From: Shewanella surugensis
Lineage (GTDB): Bacteria; Pseudomonadota; Gammaproteobacteria; Enterobacterales; Shewanellaceae
Direction of reading: 5' to 3'
Length of the DNA: 58,421 bases
Assembly: GCF_023284005.1 (NCBI RefSeq)
Contig: NZ_JAKIKS010000021.1
Span: 1-58,421 of the forward strand
Part shown: piece after piece, positions 8,560 through 16,320 of the stretch
Numbering within the stretch: the stretch's first letter is position 1
Layout: every line of letters starts with the position of its first letter
Program-made: the position numbers and the translations under genes
Notes under the pieces: model-generated
Database searches by the model: none
What the model saw: only the letters and a program-made list of their open reading frames with translations
What the model was told of the DNA's origin: nothing

Positions 8560-10281
8560 ATGAATAGAGCTCATTTACTGTCCTTAAGATTAAGCCATGC
8601 ATTACGAGAAACCTTTCAAGAAAAAAAATACAATTTAAATAGCTTAATAAAGGATATATTAGCTGGTATAACTGTTGGCATTATTGCGATCCCTCTATCT
8701 ATGGCTTTAGCAATCGCTATTGCCGTTCCTCCTCAGTATGGTTTGTACGCTGCAATGGTCAGTGGTTTCATCATTGCGCTTACGGGGGGAAGTCGTTACA
8801 GCATATCTGGCCCTACTGCTGCTTTTGTGGTTATTCTTTATCCAATAACGATCCAATATGGGTTGGGTGGTCTACTTCTTGCCACAGTTATGTCTGGTGT
8901 CCTACTAATAATAATGGCTTATGCTAGATTAGGACGGTTAATTGAATACATTCCAGAATCCGTTGTACTTGGCTTTACTGGTGGTATTGCCATTGTAATA
9001 TTCACACTTCAAATAAATAATTTGTTAGGGTTGAATATAGACACGATGCCTGAGAACTATATTGACAAACTTGATATAATATTCAAATCCATCCCTAGCT
9101 TCAATCCTGCCAGCTTATCTGTTGCGAGTTTAACATTAGCTATCATGATATGTTGGCCACGCCTTAAAATTCCAATCCCCCCTCATTTACCCGCAGTCAT
9201 TATATCCAGCATATTTACTTATGTTTTAAGTCAATATAACTTTGACATTGCAACTATCGGCTCAGAATTTAGCTATTTACTAGACGATGGTACTGTAGGG
9301 ACCGGGATTCCTTCTGTTCTTCCCGTTTTTAATTTCCCTTGGTCTTTCCCTACTTCTGATGGTACTCCTCTAACATTAAGCTGGCCTCTCTTTATTGACT
9401 TACTCCCTAAAGCCTTCACCATTGCGATGTTAGGTGCTATAGAATCATTACTCTGCGCCGTTATACTCGACGGTATGAGTAATAAACGACATAGCGCGAA
9501 TAGTGAATTGCTCGGACAAGGAATTGGTAATATTGTCGGTCCATTTTTTGGGGCTATCACTTCAACAGCAGCAATTGCCAGATCATCAGCTAATTTCAAA
9601 TCTGGTGCTCAATCACCACTATCAGCAATGATTCATTCCGTTATTATTTTTATTGCTATTCTATTTCTAACGCCCTATTTAGCAAAAGTATCAATGCCAA
9701 CAATGGCAGCACTGTTAGTCGTAGTCGCATGGAATATGAGTGAAACCCCTAAAATCATTAGTGTATTAAAAAAGGCCCCGATCAATGATATCGTTGTACT
9801 TTTACTCTGTTTATTTTTAACGGTATTCTTTGATATGACCATTGCTATTGTTTCCGGTATTATTCTAGCATCAATATTATTTATGAAAGAAATAGCAAAA
9901 ACAACGAAAATAACGAACGTCACCACTAAATATTTATCTAATGACAGTCAATTAATGAACAATTCTAAAATTATTAAAATTAGTGGCCCATTGTTTTTCG
10001 CTGCAGCTGACCGCTTATTTGGAGAGCTGAGTTATCAAGCAAAACCTCTATCAAAAATAATTTTATGCTTAGAAGATGTTCCTTTATTAGATGCAGGAGG
10101 CTTATCTGCTCTTGAGCACTTTATTCGTGAGTGTAAAAAAAATCAAACACAGGTTTACTTAGCTAATTGGCAATTTCAACCATTGAAAACCCTAGCTAGA
10201 TCTGGATTGGCTCCAATAAAAGGTGAACTCATTTTTTGTGCTTCACTCTCGTTAGCCTTAGAAGATGTAAAAAAAGACTGA
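8560..10281 (+). CDS. SulP family anion (probably bicarbonate) transporter with STAS domain
   Basis: A 573-residue inner-membrane transporter with ~12 hydrophobic segments from residue ~30 to ~430 and a cytoplasmic STAS domain at ~455-565 (..LPLLDAGGLSALEHF..-type core). The early SulP motif is present as KDILAGITVGIIAIPLSMA and PPQYGLYA. SulP proteins carry sulfate, bicarbonate or dicarboxylates. The head-to-head carbonic anhydrase points to bicarbonate, as in BicA-like systems (inference). No cysteine-biosynthesis gene is nearby, which argues against sulfate. A strong intrinsic terminator follows at 10363-10399. Confidence 0.85.
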   Translation: MNRAHLLSLRLSHALRETFQEKKYNLNSLIKDILAGITVGIIAIPLSMALAIAIAVPPQYGLYAAMVSGFIIALTGGSRYSISGPTAAFVVILYPITIQYGLGGLLLATVMSGVLLIIMAYARLGRLIEYIPESVVLGFTGGIAIVIFTLQINNLLGLNIDTMPENYIDKLDIIFKSIPSFNPASLSVASLTLAIMICWPRLKIPIPPHLPAVIISSIFTYVLSQYNFDIATIGSEFSYLLDDGTVGTGIPSVLPVFNFPWSFPTSDGTPLTLSWPLFIDLLPKAFTIAMLGAIESLLCAVILDGMSNKRHSANSELLGQGIGNIVGPFFGAITSTAAIARSSANFKSGAQSPLSAMIHSVIIFIAILFLTPYLAKVSMPTMAALLVVVAWNMSETPKIISVLKKAPINDIVVLLLCLFLTVFFDMTIAIVSGIILASILFMKEIAKTTKITNVTTKYLSNDSQLMNNSKIIKISGPLFFAAADRLFGELSYQAKPLSKIILCLEDVPLLDAGGLSALEHFIRECKKNQTQVYLANWQFQPLKTLARSGLAPIKGELIFCASLSLALEDVKKD

Positions 10282-10362
10282 TGTATTCCTTTGTCGCACC
10301 AGTGCTGCAAACCTTTATATATTCAAGCAATTAAGTGTAGCGCGCTTACCAGGCTATAGCCT

Positions 10363-10399
10363 AAAGAAGTGAACTTATTATGAAGTTCACTTCTTTTTT
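10363..10399 (+). terminator. Intrinsic terminator of the SulP gene
   Basis: A perfect 14-bp stem (10363-10376 with 10383-10396), six-base loop ATTATG, followed by Ts, 80 bases after the SulP stop codon. Confidence 0.9.
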
Positions 10400-10524
10400 G
10401 GATAGATTAACAAACGATAAAACACAGGTGTAGTTCTGCATATCATGGGGCCGAAGGCTGGGTTTTCAGTATAACGACACAACGATTTAAACGGCGTTAT
10501 ACCATTTCCTAATTACCCATAAGC

Positions 10525-10713
10525 TCAGCCATACTTAAATACTTCTGCGACATACATAAATCGTGGCAACATGTCTTCAAGCGAGAACCTTCGATTAAAG
10601 CGATAACAGTACTCAGCTAAATATCTAGGGAAATGTTTGAGATTAATTGAATGATAAGTCCCTGTTGTTGCATTTTTTACACAGGGCAACCGCACGAACG
10701 TTTTTTGAACATA
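10525..10713 (-). pseudogene. Remnant of an IS1595-family (ISXO2-like) transposase C-terminus
   Basis: Read on the minus strand, an open stretch of ~62 codons ends at a TGA (10525-10527) and contains GTYHSINLKHFPRYLAEYCY followed by RFNRR. That is the typical C-terminal block of IS1595/ISXO2-type DDE transposases (GTYH..KHL.RYL.EF.yRfNrR). An in-frame stop at 10714-10716 cuts it off from any N-terminal part, and no clear rest of the element is visible in 10714-11018. The call is a decayed insertion sequence. Nothing else recognisable lies in this 740-base gap besides the terminator. Confidence 0.6.
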
Positions 10714-11018
10714 TTATGAGTATTTTTAATGTGTTACCGGTATAGTACTCATCCTGATCAATGTATTTATCACCAGTTTTTGTATGATAACCGAACGTTA
10801 CGCTTAAACAAAACCAACAGGAGTAAGCCTTAACAATCAGAAGATGATATAACGAGAGTAAGCTTGCCTCTAGAAGACTAGAGCTCCGTTGCCTTAAGTA
10901 TAGCGGTAAGCCACTGCACTAATGACTGAGCAATCATCAAGGTCGGTGCATGAGCTAACGTAAGCATTAAGCGGGATCCTGCACGTAAGTCGCCCCGCTA
11001 ACCTAGCATTTTATCCCG

Positions 11019-11609
11019 TTAACGTTTTTCAATCCCTAGCGTCTTTAAATTATTGGCAATATCTTCAGCCGCAGTATTGGCATTAATATCATCATCAATT
11101 TTTAAAATGGTACCATTTTTACCAATGTAAAAGGTTTCACGGCTCGCCACGCCTAAAAAATTCAGCACATCATAGGCTTTCGCCGTTGCCTTCGTTGGAT
11201 CGCTCAGCATAGGAAAATCGACACTTTCTTGCTTAGCAAAAGCTTGATTATCCTCTAACGGATCCACACTCGCCATCATATACACCGCATTATAAGCGCG
11301 AATTAACTGGCCTTTTTGCACCAAAGAGCGGCATTCTTGAGTACACACTTTGGTATTAGCCATCGGATACCACGCCAGTACCACGGTTTGTTTACCTAAA
11401 TAATCACTTAACTGATAAAACTCACCATTAGTGGCTTGCAGCTTAAAGTTAGGCGCCTTATCTCCTACTTTCAATGACGCTGCACTGGTCCAAAAGCTCG
11501 CCACTGACAAGCATAAAACCATGGCCATTTTCATGCCCGCTCTTAGTCCGCCCCTTTTACTGACAGATAACGGCATTACTGTACTCTGAGTCAAAAAAAA
11601 TCCTTTCAT
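11019..11609 (-). CDS. Secreted peroxiredoxin (AhpC/TSA, BCP-like)
   Basis: A thioredoxin-fold thiol peroxidase with motif YPMANTKVCTQEC: Pro and Thr of the PxxxTxxC active site, peroxidatic Cys, and a second Cys four residues later, as in BCP-type 2-Cys peroxiredoxins. The hydrophobic stretch MKMAMVLCLSVASFWTSAAS before the domain looks like a signal peptide, so the enzyme probably works in the periplasm, reducing peroxides there. The frame is open to 11660, but the ATG at 11609 has a GTGAGAA ribosome site. A later ATG (MKMAM..) would leave only the signal peptide. The gene stands alone. Confidence 0.75.
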   Translation of the reverse strand: MKGFFLTQSTVMPLSVSKRGGLRAGMKMAMVLCLSVASFWTSAASLKVGDKAPNFKLQATNGEFYQLSDYLGKQTVVLAWYPMANTKVCTQECRSLVQKGQLIRAYNAVYMMASVDPLEDNQAFAKQESVDFPMLSDPTKATAKAYDVLNFLGVASRETFYIGKNGTILKIDDDINANTAAEDIANNLKTLGIEKR

Positions 11610-11744
11610 ATTATTCTCACTTTTTATTAAATAATGGTTTAAATGATTAATCCATCTCAAGCTAACGGCTTATTAAGCAGACTTCAAGCTCATTATTTAT
11701 CATCAAAATGAAAGGAGGATTTCAATCCTGATGACTTAAGTCGG

Positions 11745-12449
11745 CTACTGCTTTAATGCATCAATAAACTGTTCTGCTTGATCTAAACGGTAATCGCTAG
11801 GTAAAACCAATACAAACCTTGCCCCTAGAGCACCGCGTATTATCGGCGATGAAATCAGTGTCTCATGCCAATATACCCGTGATACTTGAAGATGCAGGAT
11901 TCAGCTGGAATTAAAAGCCTTGTAGGCAAGGCTTTGAGCAGATGACCTAGTGATTCTAAGTTAATGCTCAATAATGCAGAATAAAAGGATTTTAAACCAG
12001 CCTATTAGGAGTCATTAAAACCAACCACTTCTGTGTTGCATGCTTTTAAAAGGTGCCTACATTCCCGCAATCATGCGCCTTAAACTGATTGGTTTTACTG
12101 GCTCTGAAAACATGCATCTTCAAGTATCACGGGTATAAAATGTTAATGGCGAACCTATATTATTTTGGGTAAGAGCCATCAATTGAGTGGCTGCAGACGG
12201 TGTTAGCTCAACCATCACCGAGATATTATCATTCCCCTTTCCATTCAAGTACGCAGCAGAAACATTCATGTGGTTAAGTGCAAAAATCGTTTCCGAGTTC
12301 GCCTCTGGCGTTGTCAATTGAAAATACACCGCCGACTTGGCTGAAGCGTCGTCAGAAGGTGCCACGCAACCAGAAAGCACAGCAGCCAGCATAAATAATG
12401 CAGTCGCACAAAAAAGGCGGTGATAGTGTTGCTTTACTAACGTAAACAC
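11745..12449 (-). pseudogene. SecD P1-head-like lipoprotein gene split by a 264-bp insertion
   Basis: The upstream part (12449-12135) encodes a lipoprotein signal with lipobox LSGC and the start of a SecD-P1-like domain (VELTPSAATQLMAL..GSPLTFY), then runs into the inverted repeat of an inserted element, which supplies the codons TRDT and a TGA stop. The rest of the domain resumes in the same frame at 11870 (WHETLISSPIIRGALG..) and ends at a TAG at 11745-11747. Joining 12135 to 11870 restores a 146-residue protein that lines up without gap against the SecD pattern (PLAIVLDGxVxSAPVIR). In its present state a truncated 109-residue lipoprotein could still be made. Preferred start is the GTG at 12449 with AGGGG upstream. 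The normal role of such stand-alone SecD-P1 lipoproteins is unknown to me. Confidence 0.8.
11871..12136. mobile_element. MITE-like element with 24-bp perfect terminal inverted repeats
   Basis: ATACCCGTGATACTTGAAG... at 11873-11896 is repeated exactly in inverse orientation at 12113-12136. The termini sit in TA-rich context consistent with a TA or TAT target duplication. The element has no coding capacity and contains an internal 9-bp hairpin (11914-11922 with 11927-11935). It interrupts the SecD-like lipoprotein gene and adds 264 bases, so without the target duplication the gene reads through in frame. A non-autonomous, MITE-type transposon is the best explanation. The parent element is not in the window. 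Confidence 0.8.
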
Positions 12450-12493
12450 ATTGATATCCCCTATGTTGTTATTTTACTCAAACCTTCACCGTT

Positions 12494-12907
12494 TTATAAT
12501 AGCCCCTCATAGGCTAAATCATAAGCCTTCGCTAAATCTTGCGTTTTAGGCTGCAAGGCTTTACGTTCATTCTCACGCTTATCCGTTGCTCTTAACGTCG
12601 CGGGATGAATAAACACCACCTCAACATTGGCAACCGCTAATAAAATCCCTTCTATCAAAAAGGTCCCCGCGCCTCCAGCACCTTGCCCAGTAGTAGCACG
12701 GCGATTAATCACGATTTTATCCACACCATGGGCTTGGCAATAAATCTGCACATCTTTGACTAATTGAGCGACATCGGCTTGAGTCGGGTTTTTGAGTAAA
12801 CTCAATTTATTAACTTTAGGCGCAATCAACTCATGTCGCTCTCGAGAGCCAGACAAGGCAACCATTCTAATGTCATTAGACTTTAACAATAATCCCGCTA
12901 CGATCAC
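12494..12907 (-). CDS. DUF3010-like protein
   Basis: A 137-residue cytoplasmic protein that I match from memory to DUF3010, a small family in Shewanella, Vibrio and relatives. The order of strands and helices, with INRRATTGQGAGGAGTF in the middle, suggests an RNase H/RuvC-like fold, but no activity is known. The start is a GTG at 12907 with AAGGAG eight bases upstream. An overlapping ATG lies in another frame. A 9-bp tandem repeat lies directly upstream in the leader. Confidence 0.6.
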   Translation of the reverse strand: MIVAGLLLKSNDIRMVALSGSRERHELIAPKVNKLSLLKNPTQADVAQLVKDVQIYCQAHGVDKIVINRRATTGQGAGGAGTFLIEGILLAVANVEVVFIHPATLRATDKRENERKALQPKTQDLAKAYDLAYEGLL

Positions 12908-12921
12908 GAAGCATCTCCTTC

Positions 12922-12964
12922 ACTTAAATAACTTAAATAACTTAAATAACTTAAATAACTTAAA
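12922..12964. repeat. 9-bp tandem repeat upstream of the DUF3010-like gene
   Basis: ACTTAAATA is repeated 4.8 times without mismatch, ending seven bases before the AAGGAG ribosome site of the DUF3010-like gene. It lies in the leader or promoter region. Confidence 0.9.
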
Positions 12965-13032
12965 ATTATAATAAAACAGCAGCCAATAATGACTGCTGTT
13001 GAGGTATTCACTGAAACGGGCTCTAAAACCGC

Positions 13033-14760
13033 TTAGTTTTGATTATTTTTAAATGATTTCACATAAGAGTGAAGCACAATGCCTTTATTATCCACATCCA
13101 AAGCTAACTTCACTTCCATATTTTGCGGTTTCATTTGAGATAAGTCGAGCACATCATTGGTCCCCGCCATCTCTGCATAAGCTTGGAGTGGCTCCAACAT
13201 CTTGCTCGAATCAAATGACAACATCGCCAAATCATTTTTAACCACCATTTCATGGCTTAAATGCTCCGCAGCGACTTGTCCTTTATCACCATTAAAAATC
13301 ACTAAATGTTTGCCTTTGATCGCCATTTTTAATGCAATGGGCCACTCTCCTGGTAAAGCTAGCACATGAGTAACATCAGTCGCAGTGCCATCAATCGGTA
13401 AACTCACTTCAGCCAACGCAGGCGCAAACATCTTCATCATATTAAATAATAAGGCGGGCTCGTCACTACTGATACTGGCAATAGCATCCACACTCTTAAG
13501 CTCAGCACCATCATTGCCTTCAGTCAACTTATAATCCAATAGCGCCGCACTAGCGCCCATCACCCCTTGTGCCATTCCTGTCATCATACCAACCATGGCT
13601 GGATCGCTTTGCGCAAGTTGCTGCTGAAACTGCGCTAAAGGTTCACACTGATATTCAGGCATCAGCAGATTATCCCAAATGTCTGTTAATGAGCCGGAGA
13701 TCTTCGATACATCGAGTCCAAGTCCCATCGCCGCTACCGCACCATCAAGATGACTCACATAATGAGGAATAAAGCCTCTCATATCACTGAGCGCTTTGAG
13801 TATAACCGTATTATTACTTTCAACCACGGTGGTTAAATCAAACATACTCGAATCTTCGCTGACCGCAAAACCTTTCAAACCCATGACCGTTTGAGGCCAA
13901 TTAGCGCCAATACCTTGAAGTTCTATTCGGCAGTTATCTTGCTTTAATTCTGAAAAAGCATCTTCACCTTCTTGCGTTGCATAACGGGTTAACTGCTGTG
14001 CTAATCGATTACCCTCTGTGGTGGTTATTCCAGTGATCAAAGATTGGTGATTAATGAAACTGATGCTCGAATGCGAAAAGCTGTATTTTTCAATGATCTT
14101 TTCTAAAGCGCCAGTATCAGCCAATGACTTAGGCATAGATGAAAGCTCAAGCGCCGTATCCAAAATATCATCATTATTCAATTCAGTATTAAATGTCACA
14201 ATTAACCGGTTATGATTGATTGCCACTATCATATCAAGTGAGTTTTCTTCGTCCCCCAGTGCATACACGCGATAATTAATATCTTGTAATTGCGCTTGAC
14301 TATGGGTCATGCCACTTGAGGTTTCAGCCTTATCAAGCTGACCCCAAAACACACTGGCATCGGCAATATCCAACTTAAAGACGGGAATCGCACCCAGAGT
14401 ATAAAAATAGCCACGTATCGCTTCTGCTAATCCCCAAGTCTGAATAAAGGTTGCCCCTTTTTCTAAACTTGCGATATAGGTTTGAGATAAATCAAATAGA
14501 AACTTAGCGCGAGGATCGTCTTCTCCCGATAAACCCTCGAACAATTCGGCCGTAGCATTTTTATCCGCATCCGACAGTGAATTGACATACGTTTTAATCG
14601 GAAAAGGCTGTAATTGACCTGAAAATAATGCCGTGTCACTCGGAATATAAGTCAGTGCAGTGTTTTGCTCGAATGGATTATCACTCCCGGTCTCTTGACT
14701 CAGCCAATACCCTACCGCGCCGGCGGCGACAATGGCCCCAGCAATCAAGATTTTTTTCAT
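13033..14760 (-). CDS. Membrane-anchored protein of unknown function
   Basis: A 575-residue protein not recognised with certainty. An N-terminal hydrophobic segment (residues 3-20, KKILIAGAIVAAGAVGYWL) is followed by a large domain presumably exposed to the periplasm. There are repeated alternating beta and helix stretches, only two cysteines (in ..DNCRIEL.. and ..EYQCEPL..), a Met/Gly-rich stretch near residue 395 and no visible catalytic motif. The start has GGAG eight bases upstream. It is a single gene, followed by the DUF3010-like gene 126 bases downstream. Predicted porin-like or DUF3352-like folds are possible, but I cannot support them. Confidence 0.7.
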   Translation of the reverse strand: MKKILIAGAIVAAGAVGYWLSQETGSDNPFEQNTALTYIPSDTALFSGQLQPFPIKTYVNSLSDADKNATAELFEGLSGEDDPRAKFLFDLSQTYIASLEKGATFIQTWGLAEAIRGYFYTLGAIPVFKLDIADASVFWGQLDKAETSSGMTHSQAQLQDINYRVYALGDEENSLDMIVAINHNRLIVTFNTELNNDDILDTALELSSMPKSLADTGALEKIIEKYSFSHSSISFINHQSLITGITTTEGNRLAQQLTRYATQEGEDAFSELKQDNCRIELQGIGANWPQTVMGLKGFAVSEDSSMFDLTTVVESNNTVILKALSDMRGFIPHYVSHLDGAVAAMGLGLDVSKISGSLTDIWDNLLMPEYQCEPLAQFQQQLAQSDPAMVGMMTGMAQGVMGASAALLDYKLTEGNDGAELKSVDAIASISSDEPALLFNMMKMFAPALAEVSLPIDGTATDVTHVLALPGEWPIALKMAIKGKHLVIFNGDKGQVAAEHLSHEMVVKNDLAMLSFDSSKMLEPLQAYAEMAGTNDVLDLSQMKPQNMEVKLALDVDNKGIVLHSYVKSFKNNQN

Positions 14761-14905
14761 TTCTAAAACTCCATGTTTTTTTAATTTTTACTGTTCAATG
14801 ATATAAAAGATTAATCTTACGCTATAAATCAAATCAATGCGGCACAAAAGTCCATGCACTGTACTCAAGCACTGTTTATTTTTCTGTTTTTTTATTTTCT
14901 ACCTT

Positions 14906-15797
14906 TTATCTTTTACCTTTCAAGGTCTGCTCAACCACCTTTTGCACCGCAAGCGCTTCTTTAAAGCTGGCTAATCGATGTGGTTTGTTTTGCATCATCA
15001 GACTCACCTCATCCAGTTGAGAAGCCACCGACCCTTGTGATCGAAGCAGTGGTATATTTTGCCACCCTGATTGCTGACCTATTTTAACCACTGAAAAATC
15101 CGCATAGCGTAATGATTGTTGCTCACCATATAAGCTCCATTCATTCACATCGGGGGCTGAGCCACCCACGGCCCCCATTAAACGCACAGGTAAATCACCA
15201 CAACGATACTCCGCCATCACACTGATCTCTGCAGCGCCATTATCAGCAAAAATGACATGACCATGAATCAATTGCATTTCACCTAACAGTCGATGATGCA
15301 TAAACACAAAATGTGAGAAAACTTCGCGCAAAAAACCGCCTTGTTCACGGCCCGATAACCAACTTGATGCCCCTTGCTGCCATGTTCTCGGCCAAGCACT
15401 GTACTGAAAACGTATATCGACGGATAAATGCGGCCCCAAATCCCCTGCTGCGATCACTTTTTGCATCATTTCAAGTTCAGGGCTGCTCGCTAACGATAAA
15501 TTAACCGCCGCCTTGAGCTTATCATCTGTAGAATGACGTTCTAATTCAGCAACGAAAGCCGCCGCGTCATCAAAATCCACCGCCAAAGGTTTTTCGCACC
15601 AAAGGGCTTTACCCGCCTTGAGTACCAAGCGGCAATACTCAATATGAGTCTTGGGCGGCGTGGCGATATAAATCACATCAACATCAGCACGTTCAATAAG
15701 GGCGATAGCCCTTGTTTCACAGCTAATACCCACATATTTATCGGCTTTAGCCTCTAAGCTAATCAAACTAGGCTCCTAAACCAATAATGCCTAATCT
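14906..15797 (-). pseudogene. Gfo/Idh/MocA oxidoreductase with damaged Rossmann N-terminus
   Basis: The open frame 14906-15766 encodes 286 residues of a Gfo/Idh/MocA-type NAD(P)-dependent oxidoreductase, including YIATPPKTHIEY and the EKPLA motif whose Lys is catalytic, but lacks the N-terminal GxGxxG nucleotide-binding loop. Just upstream (15771-15797), in another frame, RLGIIGLGA appears and is followed by a TAG. So the gene's beginning is still there, but ~25 residues of the Rossmann fold and the frame are lost. A TTG at 15766 could start a truncated protein that would hardly bind cofactor. The best call is a recently broken gene; a sequencing error cannot explain the missing block. Confidence 0.65.
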
Positions 15798-16320
15798 CGT
15801 TTTATGTCCTTGCTGCACCCTTATGCTTCCTGCTATTCATATGATTTAAACATTGCCGTATTGATCATATCGAATTATGGGAATAAATAACATATTGAAT
15901 ATCAATAAAAAAGGTTAAATAGACATCAGAAAAAGGAGACTGATAAGAAAAAAGGAAATGAGGATGAACGAAATTAGGACGGTCACCGTAAAAACCACGC
16001 AATGCCCCCATATATTTCTAAAATGTGTTTCCTTTATATTAGGAAAGCTTCTTATACAAGTAACACAAATTATAAAAAAGTTAATTTTTATAATTAATAC
16101 TGAATATAACCTTGATCATATTCATTTACTTTCATGAAAAATCACATAATCTTTGTCACTTCATTAATTTTAGTTAATATCTACACCAATTAATCTCCGC
16201 CTTAAACATGGCCACAATGCTGAAAAGGCCCAACAAGCATTAAACATGAAAACTCTCCCACGGCATATCAAACACTCATGATCCAATGATGTTCATCCCC
16301 ATGAAAAAAGGTGCTCACTA
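15767..16320. other. Gene-free stretch
   Basis: Very AT-rich 550-base spacer between two divergent genes. Beyond the displaced Rossmann remnant at its left edge I see no repeat, RNA or small gene. The promoter of the lipoprotein at 16321 must lie here. Confidence 0.5.
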
